This document shows, one piece after another, positions 44,024 through 52,567 of a DNA stretch of 64,000 bases; the first letter of the stretch is position 1, and every line of letters starts with the position of its first letter. The stretch is from Aminobacter aminovorans (lineage in GTDB: Bacteria; Pseudomonadota; Alphaproteobacteria; Rhizobiales; Rhizobiaceae): positions 4,851,501 through 4,915,500 of the forward strand of contig NZ_UFSM01000001.1 in the NCBI RefSeq assembly GCF_900445235.1, given 5' to 3'. The position numbers and the translations under genes were made by a program. The notes below the pieces were generated by a model. That model did no database searches. It saw only the letters and a list, made by a program, of their open reading frames with translations, and was not told where the DNA came from.

Positions 44024-44638
44024 CTAAGGATGCGTCTTGCCCGGGGGATGGTCATTCGTCCTCCGGGTGCTGTGCCGCAGCGCAAGCAGAAAGACGATCT
44101 CGGCTATGACGACGATGGCGACGATGCGGAAGCCGATGGTCACCGGATCGTGGTCACTGTCGCGCATCAGATAGCCGCCAATCAGAAAGGCGGCGTTCCA
44201 GATGAAGGCGCCGGTCACCGTTGCGAGCGCGAAGGGCACGAACGTCAGCCGCAACACCCCTGCCTCCAGCGCGAGATAAGTGCGCGCCACCGGCACCAGC
44301 TGCGCGATCAGCGAGGCGCGGAAGTTGTTGCGGCGATAGGCTACCGTCAGCCGCTGATAGGTGGCGTGCTTGAGGAAGATGTATTTGCCGAACCGCCTGA
44401 CGGCGGCATCGGCGCGGTCAGCTCCCAACCAGTTGCCGCCGGCGTACCAGATCATCGATCCCAGCGTCGAACCGAACGTGGTTGCGAACATCAGCGCGAC
44501 CAGCATCGGAACGTCGGGCGCCGCCGTCATGCCGAGAAACAACAGCAGCACATGCGACGGCGGGACAGGCGAAATCTTCTCGGTAAAAGCAAGACAAGCC
44601 GCGCCGAGCAGACCGAAGCCCAGAAAAGATGGAATCAT
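44024..44638 (-). CDS. DedA-family membrane protein
   Basis: A 204-residue inner-membrane protein of the DedA/SNARE-associated superfamily (VTT domain). It has PSHVLLLFLGMTAA, then FGSTLGSMIWYAGGNWLG (the family GxxxGxxxxYxxG motif), a cytoplasmic loop, and RRNNFRASLIAQLVPVARTYLALEAGVLRL with the functional Arg. DedA proteins translocate lipids such as undecaprenyl phosphate or phosphatidylethanolamine. The gene overlaps the start-side methyltransferase gene by 4 nt. Confidence 0.88.
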   Translation of the reverse strand: MIPSFLGFGLLGAACLAFTEKISPVPPSHVLLLFLGMTAAPDVPMLVALMFATTFGSTLGSMIWYAGGNWLGADRADAAVRRFGKYIFLKHATYQRLTVAYRRNNFRASLIAQLVPVARTYLALEAGVLRLTFVPFALATVTGAFIWNAAFLIGGYLMRDSDHDPVTIGFRIVAIVVIAEIVFLLALRHSTRRTNDHPPGKTHP

Positions 44639-45234
44639 GAAAAGCGCCAGTCGTAACTCTTTGCCGGCTTCATCCTTGTGATCCGATAGACAGCCGCCGG
44701 CGGCAGGTTGCGGAAGGTATGGCCAATGCGCGTCACTTCGAGATCGAGCCTGTCGAGAAGCGGCTGATCAATAGGGCACCGGAAGCCGTATGTGAATAGG
44801 TACAGCGCTCCTTCGGGCCTGAGATTGGCGAAAATGCCCTCGAGGATGGCGAGCGTCTGGCGTGGCGGAATCGCCAGGAACGGCAGGCCGCTGACGGCCG
44901 CGCCAGCGACCGGACCGTCATAGATCGGCCGGTAGCGCAGCTCGGCTGCATCCATTTCCAGCACCCGCGACTTGGGGAAGCGGCACCTGAGCAAATGGGC
45001 GAAATCGCTGTTGAACTCGATCAGCGTCATATCGCTTTCCCTGATCCCGCGGGCCAGCATGGCGCGGGTGAACGGGCCGGTGCCGGCGCCGAGTTCGAGG
45101 ACCGGTCCGGTCTCGGGGCCGAGCTCCTGGGTCATCAGTGTCGCCAGGCTGGAGCTGGACGGCGTTATGGAGGCGACCTTGAGTGGCGCCGTGGCCCATG
45201 CCATGAGAAAGGATAAAGTGTCATTTGCGGCCAT
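44635..45234 (-). CDS. PmtA-like phospholipid N-methyltransferase-family protein
   Basis: A 199-residue class I SAM methyltransferase. APLKVASITPSSSSLATLMTQEL and VLELGAGTGPFTRAMLARGI match, from memory, the start and motif I of rhizobial phosphatidylethanolamine N-methyltransferase PmtA (ITPTS..., VLELGPGTG). The post-I region and the end RIGHTFRNLPPAAVYRITR also match. It overlaps the DedA gene by 4 nt, so the two are translationally coupled. It could methylate a lipid headgroup, but related rRNA-dimethylase-like proteins of this size exist. Confidence 0.8.
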   Translation of the reverse strand: MAANDTLSFLMAWATAPLKVASITPSSSSLATLMTQELGPETGPVLELGAGTGPFTRAMLARGIRESDMTLIEFNSDFAHLLRCRFPKSRVLEMDAAELRYRPIYDGPVAGAAVSGLPFLAIPPRQTLAILEGIFANLRPEGALYLFTYGFRCPIDQPLLDRLDLEVTRIGHTFRNLPPAAVYRITRMKPAKSYDWRFS

Positions 45235-45440
45235 TGCGAACCTCTTTCGAAATCGTCTGCCGGCGAATCGGTCGCCTGCCTTTAGCGAAAGCTGTTTGAG
45301 GCCGCTGGATTACACATGCATTGCGACAAAGGCACAGAACCAGGCATTTTGGCGACTGCCCCGGTCGCCGTGCTTATTACGCAATGCTTCTGCAATGTTG
45401 AAGCAATAGCCGGTGGCACCGAGGGCCTTCGAGGAGTGAA

Positions 45441-46115
45441 ATGCGCATACTGCTTGTGGAAGACGAGCCAGAACTGGCGTCGGCTTTGAAAACGGCGTTG
45501 CGGCGATACGACATGGTGGTGGATCACGCCGCGTCGCTGCTGGAGGCCGGCGACTTTGCGGCCAGCGAGAATTACGACGCGATCCTGCTCGACCGGCAGT
45601 TGCCCGACGGCGACGGCCTGACGCTGGTGCCGAAGATACGTGCACGCGGCAACGCAACGCCGGTCCTGGTGCTGACGGCGCGCAGCGACACCTCCGACAA
45701 GGTCGACGGGCTCGACATGGGTGCCGATGACTACCTGGCCAAGCCCTTTGCCTTCGAGGAACTGCTGGCTCGGCTGCGCGCTCTGCTGCGCCGGCCGGCG
45801 AATGTTCAGACGCAGGTCATACGTGCCGGCGACCTGTCATTCGATCTCGGCCATCGCGAGGTCATGGTTCGCGGCGAGCCGCTGACCCTGCCGCGTCGCG
45901 AGCTGCTGGTGCTGGAAGCGCTGCTGCGGCGGACCGGCCGCATGGTACAGCGTTCGTCGCTGATGGAAGCGGTGTTCGGCCTCGACGACGAGATCCAGTC
46001 CAATGCCCTCGACACACATGTGTCGCGGCTCCGACGCAAGCTGGCTGAAGCCGACGGCAAGGTCGAGATCAATGGCGTGCGCGGCGTCGGCTACCTTCTT
46101 CGCGAGATTTCATGA
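45441..46115 (+). CDS. OmpR-family response regulator
   Basis: A 224-residue two-component response regulator. The receiver has phospho-acceptor Asp51 (ILLDRQLPDGDG), acidic pocket VEDEPE, Thr in VLTARS and Lys in LAKPFAFEEL. The C-terminal winged helix (VMVRGEPLTLPRRELLVLEALLRRTGRMVQRSSLMEAVFGLDDEIQSNALDTHVSRLRRKL) fits OmpR/PhoB. It overlaps the histidine kinase gene by 4 nt, so the pair is an operon. The target genes are unknown. Confidence 0.93.
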   Translation: MRILLVEDEPELASALKTALRRYDMVVDHAASLLEAGDFAASENYDAILLDRQLPDGDGLTLVPKIRARGNATPVLVLTARSDTSDKVDGLDMGADDYLAKPFAFEELLARLRALLRRPANVQTQVIRAGDLSFDLGHREVMVRGEPLTLPRRELLVLEALLRRTGRMVQRSSLMEAVFGLDDEIQSNALDTHVSRLRRKLAEADGKVEINGVRGVGYLLREIS

Positions 46116-47494
46116 GACTTGCGCGTCTGCTTCTCTACGTCCAGCGCTTCTTCCGACCACGCTCGCTGAAGTGGCAGCTGGTGTGGCGCCTGGTGGTGTT
46201 GCAGGTCGTGCTACTGACGCTGATGATCGTTATCCTGCTCGCCGGGCTGACCATCGCCGGCGTGATCCCGGACAATTATGAGGGACGGGCGATCGACGTG
46301 TTGCGCAAGACCGTGCGCAAGGACGAGGCGGGCAAGCTGACGCTCAAGGAAGGGCCGCTGCTCACCGGATTGCGCGCCGAGGTTCCAAACCTCTGGTTTA
46401 TCGTGCGGGATACGGAAGGCAACAAGATCTCCGAAGGCCAGGTACCCCGCCTGCTGACCGACATTCCTTCTGCGCTCGACTACATCAACGACGCGACCTT
46501 TGTGAAGCAGTTTGGCGGCACGCAGACGTCGGCGACCGTCCAGTGGGCCGATACCGCGGCTGGCCGCGTGCAGATCTTTACCGGGGCGCAAGGTGAGTTT
46601 CACTACATGGCGCTGTTGTCGATAACCCCGGAGCTGTTCACCGACATCATCCTGCCCGTCGGTGGCGTGATGGGGTTGGCGACTTTGATCGTCATTCCGC
46701 TCGTTGTGCGCAACGCCTTCAAGGGTATGCGGCGTGCTGCCACTCTGGCCGAGAAGATCGACGTAGAAGAACGTGGCGTCCGACTGCCGATCGAGGGCAT
46801 CCCGACCGAAATATCGCCGCTGGTCAGGGCCGTCAACGGCGCACTCGACCGTCTCGACAAGGGTTATGAGCGTCACAAACGCTTCCTGATCGACGCCGCG
46901 CATGAGTTGCGCACGCCGGTCGCCATCCTCAACACCCGCATCACCTCGCTGCCGGCGACGCCCGAACGGGCGCGGCTGCTGCAGGATACGGCGCGGCTGT
47001 CGACGCTGACGGACCAGCTTCTCGACATCCAGCGCCTCGGCCGCCAGACACAGCAATTCACCCGCTTCGACCTGGTGGCGGTGGCGCGCGGGGTCGTCGT
47101 CGACCTGGCGCCGATGGCCTTCGCCGCCGGCTACGAGATGTCGTTCGAACCGGCACGCGGCGAGCTGTTCGCCAATGGCGACCGCACCGCCGTCGAGCGC
47201 GCTGTCGCCAATCTGGTGCAGAACGCCGTCGAGCACGGCGGCAACGCCGGCAGGATCACCATCGGCGTCAACAGCCCGGCCACGATCGAGGTTTCGGACG
47301 AGGGCGAGGGCGTGCCGGCGGCGGAGCGGGAAAAGATCTTCGAGCCGTTCTACCGCCTGCGCCCGCGCGGACATGGCGCCGGCCTCGGCCTAAACCTCGT
47401 GCACGAGATCATGCAGATCCATGGCGGCCGCATAGAGCTCGCCGGCAGCGACAGGAAGGGCGCCTGCTTCAGGCTGGTCTTCGCACAGGCCTGA
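46112..47494 (+). CDS. Membrane sensor histidine kinase
   Basis: A 460-residue kinase. The first transmembrane helix is near residues 27-50, a periplasmic sensor of about 120 residues follows, and the second helix is near 178-200. Then come HAMP-like sequence, the DHp H-box FLIDAAHELRTPVAIL (phosphorylated His264), N-box LVQNAVEHGG, and G boxes VSDEGEGVP and GHGAGLGLNLV. It is coupled to the response regulator. The sensor domain has no recognised ligand signature. Confidence 0.93.
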   Translation: MRLARLLLYVQRFFRPRSLKWQLVWRLVVLQVVLLTLMIVILLAGLTIAGVIPDNYEGRAIDVLRKTVRKDEAGKLTLKEGPLLTGLRAEVPNLWFIVRDTEGNKISEGQVPRLLTDIPSALDYINDATFVKQFGGTQTSATVQWADTAAGRVQIFTGAQGEFHYMALLSITPELFTDIILPVGGVMGLATLIVIPLVVRNAFKGMRRAATLAEKIDVEERGVRLPIEGIPTEISPLVRAVNGALDRLDKGYERHKRFLIDAAHELRTPVAILNTRITSLPATPERARLLQDTARLSTLTDQLLDIQRLGRQTQQFTRFDLVAVARGVVVDLAPMAFAAGYEMSFEPARGELFANGDRTAVERAVANLVQNAVEHGGNAGRITIGVNSPATIEVSDEGEGVPAAEREKIFEPFYRLRPRGHGAGLGLNLVHEIMQIHGGRIELAGSDRKGACFRLVFAQA

Positions 47495-47503
47495 GGCCCT
47501 GGC

Positions 47504-48268
47504 TCAACGCCCCGCGATGGTAAGCTGCGCCCCGGCGTCGGCGAGCGCCTGTGCGAGATCTTCGGACGGCTGTTTGTCGGTCACCAACTCGGTGAAGCCC
47601 TGGAAGCCGCAGACCTGGACCAGGCCCTTGCGGCCGAACTTGCTGTGGTCGGTGACGACGACCGACCGCTGCCCGCGCGCCAGCACGACACGGGCGAACT
47701 CGGCCTCCTCGAGATTGTAGTCCATGACGCCGTTTTCGGCATCAACTGCGCCCGCCGAGATCACCGCGTGGGTGACGGCGAAGCGGCTGACGAACTCGAT
47801 CGCCGACACACCGAAGGCCGCACCACTGTCGCTGCGCAGCTCGCCGCCGGCCATGTAGACCTTGTTGCCGTTCACCGTCGCCAGCGTGCGGGCGATGTCG
47901 GACGAATTGGTCACCACCGTCAGCCGGCGGTGGCCGAGCAATTCGCGGGCCAGGTAGCTGGTGGTGGTGCCGGTATCGAGCATAACCGACTCGCCGTCAT
48001 GAATGGTGGCAGCGACCGCCTTGGCGATGGCACGCTTGGCGTCGGCATTGTCGCGCATGCGTCGCTCGAAAGGCGCCTCGCCGACCACCGAAGGCAATCC
48101 GATGGCACCGTGCATCTTGAGGATCGAGCCATTGTCGGCAAGCGGCTTGACGTCGCGCCGTACAGTTTCAAGCGAGACGCCGAGCTTCTCGGCGAGGTCG
48201 GCGATGGTGATTGTGCCGTCGTCCTCGAGCAGGCGCAGAATTTCGCTGTGGCGCTTGGAGTGATTCAT
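47504..48268 (-). CDS. DeoR/GlpR-family transcriptional regulator
   Basis: A 254-residue regulator with an N-terminal DeoR helix-turn-helix (RHSEILRLLEDDGTITIADLAEKLGVSLETVRRDVKPLADNGSILKMHGAI) and a C-terminal sensor domain (MLDTGTTTSYLARELLG, VTDHSKFGRKGLVQV). The start is the ATG that gives MNHSKRH. It is divergent from the phosphotransferase/DMGDH-like operon, which it probably controls, and convergent with the histidine kinase. Effectors are usually sugar phosphates; here a phospho-amino-alcohol made by the neighbouring kinase is possible. Confidence 0.88.
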   Translation of the reverse strand: MNHSKRHSEILRLLEDDGTITIADLAEKLGVSLETVRRDVKPLADNGSILKMHGAIGLPSVVGEAPFERRMRDNADAKRAIAKAVAATIHDGESVMLDTGTTTSYLARELLGHRRLTVVTNSSDIARTLATVNGNKVYMAGGELRSDSGAAFGVSAIEFVSRFAVTHAVISAGAVDAENGVMDYNLEEAEFARVVLARGQRSVVVTDHSKFGRKGLVQVCGFQGFTELVTDKQPSEDLAQALADAGAQLTIAGR

Positions 48269-48328
48269 CCGGTTGTCCCGCTCGACCGGCCAGATTGGCC
48301 GTTTCTGAGATTTCTTCTGACTGACTCT

Positions 48329-48362
48329 ACCGCATTTGCGGTCTTCTTCAACAGATGCGGTC
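48329..48362. promoter_or_regulatory. Candidate DeoR operator
   Basis: The palindrome ACCGCATTTGCGGT (48329-48342) and two direct TGCGGTC words (48337-48343 and 48356-48362, 19 nt apart) lie in the 212-nt divergent gap, 61-94 nt upstream of the regulator start. Direct repeats are typical of DeoR binding; unproven. Confidence 0.4.
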
Positions 48363-48480
48363 AAATGAACAAATAAAGCCACAGAATCGGATTGACACTG
48401 CCGCTTCTGCTGCGTGAGAGTGCCCAACAACAACATCAAGGCGCAAGGGGAACGCGCCGGGCACGGCACGGAGGGGCTAG

Positions 48481-49365
48481 ATGTCGAACAGCGAGGAACG
48501 CATTCGCGCCCTGCCTCTGTGGAACGGGCCACTTACCATTTCGCCGCTCAAGGGCGGCATCAGCAACGAGAGCTGGCTGGTCGAGGACGGCAACGGCCGG
48601 CATGTCGTGCGGTTCGGCAAGGACTATCCGTTCCACCATGTCTTCCGCGAGCGCGAGGTGATGGTGGCGCGCGCCGCCCATGAGGCAGGTTTTGCGCCGG
48701 AGCTACGCTATGCCGCTCCGGGGGTGATGGTGAGCGAGTTCCTCGGTGCCAAGACCTACGGCGCAGACGACGTACGGGCCAATGCTGCGCGCATTGCGCG
48801 ACTGGTACGACGCTTCCATGAGGAGATGCCGAAACATGTCTCTGGACCAGGCTTCATGTTCTGGGCGTTTCACGTCATCCGCGACTATGCCCGCACACTG
48901 GCCGCCGGTGGCAGCCGGATGGCACCCGAACTGCCCCGTTATCTCGACCTGGCCGACAGGCTGGAAAAAGCGCAGGCGCCACTGCCTGTCATCTTCAGCC
49001 ACAACGACCTGCTGCCGGCCAACTTCCTTGACGACGGCTCAAGGCTTTGGCTCATCGACTTCGAATATGCCGGCTTCTCGACCGCAATGTTCGATCTTGC
49101 CGGCACTGCCTCCAACGCCGGCATGACGCCGGAAGAGTCGGACGAGCTGCTGACCGTCTATTTCGGCGGCAAGCCGGACCAGGCGATCCGCCGCTCGCAC
49201 GCGGCCATGCAATGCGCCTCGCTGCTGCGCGAAGCGATGTGGAGCATGGTCTCCGAGATCCACCTTTCGGCGCCGGGCAGTGACTACGTCACCTACACAG
49301 CCGAGAATCTCGACAAGCTCGAAGCGGCACTCGAAACCTACCAGAACCAGTACGGGAAACTGTAG
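48481..49365 (+). CDS. Choline/ethanolamine-kinase-like phosphotransferase
   Basis: A 294-residue ATP-dependent kinase of the APH/ChoK (LicA-like) superfamily. It has GGISNESWLVEDGNGRHVVRFG (nucleotide region), HNDLLPANFLDDG (Brenner motif with catalytic Asp) and LIDFEYAG (metal Asp). HNDLLPANFL resembles choline/ethanolamine kinases more than drug kinases. It is followed after 2 nt by the DMGDH-like flavoenzyme gene and divergent from the DeoR regulator. The substrate is probably a hydroxylated amine; not proven. Confidence 0.85.
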   Translation: MSNSEERIRALPLWNGPLTISPLKGGISNESWLVEDGNGRHVVRFGKDYPFHHVFREREVMVARAAHEAGFAPELRYAAPGVMVSEFLGAKTYGADDVRANAARIARLVRRFHEEMPKHVSGPGFMFWAFHVIRDYARTLAAGGSRMAPELPRYLDLADRLEKAQAPLPVIFSHNDLLPANFLDDGSRLWLIDFEYAGFSTAMFDLAGTASNAGMTPEESDELLTVYFGGKPDQAIRRSHAAMQCASLLREAMWSMVSEIHLSAPGSDYVTYTAENLDKLEAALETYQNQYGKL

Positions 49366-49367
49366 CC

Positions 49368-51809
49368 ATGGCCCTCCCATCGCACGCGCAGATCGTCGTC
49401 ATCGGCGGTGGCATCATCGGCTGCTCGACGGCCTATCACCTGGCACGCGACCACAAGGCCGACGTCATCCTGCTCGAACAAGGCAAGCTGACCTCGGGTT
49501 CGACCTGGCATGCGGCCGGGCTGGTCGGGCAGTTGCGCTCGTCGGCCTCGATCACCCGTGTGCTGAAATACTCGGTCGACCTGTACAAGGGGCTGGAGGC
49601 CGAGACCGGGCTCGCGACCGGCTGGAAGATGTCCGGCTGCCTGAGGCTCGCCACCAACCAGGACCGTTGGACCGAATACAAGAGGCTGGCAACGACGGCG
49701 AAAAGCTTCGGCATGGACATGCAGCTGGTGTCGCCGGAGGAGGTCAAGCGCATGTGGCCGCTGATGGACACCTCGGACCTAGTCGGCGCCTCATGGCTGC
49801 CGACCGACGGGCAGGCGAGCCCCTCCGACATCACCCAGTCGCTGGCCAAGGGCGCACGCATGCACGGCGCCAAGCTTTTCGAGAATGTGCGGGTGACCGG
49901 CTTCGAGATGAAGGACGGTCGCATTCTCAAGGTCATGACCGACCAGGGCGACATCGCCTGCGACAAGGTGGTGAACTGCGCCGGGCAATGGGCGCGGCAG
50001 GTGGGTGCAATGGCCGGCATCAACGTTCCGCTGCAGCCGGTGAAGCACCAGTACATCATCACCGAGAAATTGCCGGGGCTCGCCACCGACGCGCCGACGC
50101 TGCGCGACCCAGACCGCCGCACCTATTTCAAGGAGGAAGTCGGCGGGCTCGTCATGGGTGGCTACGAGCCGAACCCGCAGGGCTGGACGACTGATGACGT
50201 GCCCAACGACTGGGAATTCCGCCTGTTCGACGACGATTTCGATCACTTCGAGCAGCACATGCTGCAGGCGATCGAGCGCGTGCCGGGGTTAGGCGATGTC
50301 GGCGTCAAGCAGATGATCAACGGCCCCGAGAGCTTTACCCCCGACGGCAACTTCATCCTCGGCGTGGCGCCGGAATGTTCGAACATGTTCGTCGGCGCCG
50401 GCTTCAACGCCTTCGGCATCGCTTCGGGCGGCGGCGCCGGCTGGGTGCTGGCGCAGTGGGTGGTCGACGGCGAGGCGCCGCTCGACCTCTGGGTCGTAGA
50501 CATTAGGCGCTTCTCGGGCCTGCATCGCGACCGGCAATGGGTGTCTGACCGTACACTCGAAGCCTATGGCAAGCACTACACCATCGGCTATCCGCACGAG
50601 GAGTATGCCAGCGGCCGTCCCTACATCGTCTCGCCGCTCTATGAGCGACTGAAAAAGCACCGCGCGGTCTTCGGCTCCAAGCTCGGCTGGGAACGACCCA
50701 ACTGGTTCGCGCCCGAGGACATGGAGGCGAAGGACGTCTACGCCATGGGGCGCCAAAACTGGTTCGAGCCTGTAGGCCACGAACACAGGCACGTGCGCCA
50801 GGCAGTGGGCGTGTTCGACCAGTCGTCCTTCGCCAAATACGAGATGACAGGCAAGGACGCACAAAAGGCACTCGACTTCATCTGTGCCAACGACGTGTCG
50901 AAGCCCTTGGGACGGCTGACCTACACGCAGTTGCTCAACACGCGGGGCGGCATCGAGGCCGACCTCACCGTGGCGCGGCTGGCCGACGACAAGTTATACA
51001 TCGTCACCGGCACCGGTTTCCGTACCCACGACTTCGCCTGGATCAGCGACCACATCCCTTCAGGGCTGGACGCGAAGCTCGTTGATGTGACCGAGCAGTT
51101 CGGCACGCTGTCGCTGATGGGACCGGATGCGCGCAAGGTGCTCGAAGCGGTCACCGATGCCGATGTCTCCAACGCCGCCATCCCCTTCGGCCATGTCAGG
51201 GAGATCACGATCGCCGGCGCCACCGTCCGGGCCTTGCGCGTCACCTATGTCGGCGAGCTTGGCTGGGAACTGCATGTGCCGATCAGTGCCACCGGCGAGG
51301 TGTTCGACGCGCTGATGGCGGCGGGCAAGCCACACGGCATCCGCCCCATCGGCTACCGCGCGCTGGAGTCACTCAGGCTGGAGAAGGGCTATCGCGCCTG
51401 GGGCTCGGACATCACGCCTAACGACACGCCGTTCGAGGCCGGCCTCGGCTGGGCGGTGAAGCTCAGGAAGGACACCGAGTTCCTCGGCCGCACGGCGCTG
51501 GAAAAGCTCGGTAATGCGCCTCTGACCAAGCGCCTCGCCTGCTTTACCGTCGACGACAAGGATGTCGTCCTTGTTGGTCGAGAGACGATCCTGCGCGACG
51601 GCCAGCCGGTCGGCTACCTGACCAGCGGCGGCTATGGCTACACCGTCGGCAAGAACATCGGCTTCGGCTATGTCAGAAACGCCGGCGGCGTCGACGACGC
51701 CTTCCTTACAGGTGGCAGCTACGAGCTTGTGGTAGCCATGGAGCGCGTGGCGGCGAAGATCCATCTCGAGCCGTTGTTCGATCCTGATGCTGCAAGGGTG
51801 AAGGCATAG
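49368..51809 (+). CDS. Dimethylglycine/sarcosine-dehydrogenase-like FAD oxidoreductase with GcvT domain
   Basis: An 813-residue flavoenzyme. The N-terminal DAO domain has the FAD motif VVIGGGIIGCSTAYHLA and the covalent-FAD/His region TWHAAGLVGQLR. A middle FAO domain is followed by the C-terminal folate-binding GcvT domain (FDQSSFAKYEMTGKDAQKALDFICANDV ... LSLMGPDARKVLEAVT, YVGELGWELHVP) and barrel. Members N-demethylate glycine derivatives and pass the C1 unit to tetrahydrofolate. The 2-nt gap to the kinase gene implies co-translation. Dimethylglycine or sarcosine is the likely substrate, though other N-methyl amines are possible. Confidence 0.9.
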   Translation: MALPSHAQIVVIGGGIIGCSTAYHLARDHKADVILLEQGKLTSGSTWHAAGLVGQLRSSASITRVLKYSVDLYKGLEAETGLATGWKMSGCLRLATNQDRWTEYKRLATTAKSFGMDMQLVSPEEVKRMWPLMDTSDLVGASWLPTDGQASPSDITQSLAKGARMHGAKLFENVRVTGFEMKDGRILKVMTDQGDIACDKVVNCAGQWARQVGAMAGINVPLQPVKHQYIITEKLPGLATDAPTLRDPDRRTYFKEEVGGLVMGGYEPNPQGWTTDDVPNDWEFRLFDDDFDHFEQHMLQAIERVPGLGDVGVKQMINGPESFTPDGNFILGVAPECSNMFVGAGFNAFGIASGGGAGWVLAQWVVDGEAPLDLWVVDIRRFSGLHRDRQWVSDRTLEAYGKHYTIGYPHEEYASGRPYIVSPLYERLKKHRAVFGSKLGWERPNWFAPEDMEAKDVYAMGRQNWFEPVGHEHRHVRQAVGVFDQSSFAKYEMTGKDAQKALDFICANDVSKPLGRLTYTQLLNTRGGIEADLTVARLADDKLYIVTGTGFRTHDFAWISDHIPSGLDAKLVDVTEQFGTLSLMGPDARKVLEAVTDADVSNAAIPFGHVREITIAGATVRALRVTYVGELGWELHVPISATGEVFDALMAAGKPHGIRPIGYRALESLRLEKGYRAWGSDITPNDTPFEAGLGWAVKLRKDTEFLGRTALEKLGNAPLTKRLACFTVDDKDVVLVGRETILRDGQPVGYLTSGGYGYTVGKNIGFGYVRNAGGVDDAFLTGGSYELVVAMERVAAKIHLEPLFDPDAARVKA

Positions 51810-51952
51810 CGCGCAGCGGCAAAACCGGGTTCGAGTGTCCGAACGGACGGCGCGCGGTCGCAAACCACGCCGTACAACCGACGTCTAGCTCGCCAAAAAG
51901 CCATGATCTGCCTTATCAACGGTCGTCGACGACGACAGACAAGGACCAGATC

Positions 51953-52435
51953 ATGGCGCGACTGACAGGCACATTTATGCGGGCGACCGCCTTCGGGTCG
52001 CTGCTGTTTTTGGCCGCCTGCCAGACCGGCTCCAACATCGCCGGTGACGGCGCCGGCGCTTCAGCCACCGGTATCGCCTATCTGCAGACCATACGCTCGG
52101 AGCATGGCTTGCCGCCGCTCAGCCCTGATTCCACGCTTGAGCGCGCCGCACTAAAGCAGGCCGCCTACATGGCGCGCAGCGGCAAGATGGAGCACACCAC
52201 CGGCTGGGGCAAGGATTTTGCCGCGCGCATGAAGGATGGCGGCGTCGAGGGCGCTGCGGCCGAAAACATTGCCCATGGCGGCATGGAGCCAGCCAAGCTG
52301 TTTTCGATGTGGATGAACTCCGCCGGCCACCGCCGCAACATGCTCGACCCGCGCTTCGGCAAGTTCGGCCTCGCCTATGTGCGCGAGAGCAAGGGCAGCG
52401 ACAGGCGCTATTGGGCGCTTGTGCTGGGGCGGTAG
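51953..52435 (+). CDS. CAP-domain (SCP/PR1-like) lipoprotein
   Basis: A 160-residue secreted protein. The lipobox LAAC (Cys23) follows a hydrophobic signal. The CAP domain has LQTIRSEHGLPPLSPDSTLERAALKQAAYMARSG and KMEHT, then GAAAENIAHG and WMNSAGHRRNMLDPRFGKFGLA, with the conserved His and Glu cavity residues. Bacterial CAP proteins are often cell-envelope-associated, with a poorly defined role. It stands alone. Confidence 0.87.
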   Translation: MARLTGTFMRATAFGSLLFLAACQTGSNIAGDGAGASATGIAYLQTIRSEHGLPPLSPDSTLERAALKQAAYMARSGKMEHTTGWGKDFAARMKDGGVEGAAAENIAHGGMEPAKLFSMWMNSAGHRRNMLDPRFGKFGLAYVRESKGSDRRYWALVLGR

Positions 52436-52567
52436 GTCGATAGCCTCCTACCTGCAGGGGGAGGTAATCCGAGCATCCGCCGGTCACACCTCATTGCCGA
52501 GAGCAGGCCTAGTCCCCTCGCGCTTCTGGGGAGGGGCTAAAGCTGGGACATTGGGGAAGGATACCCC

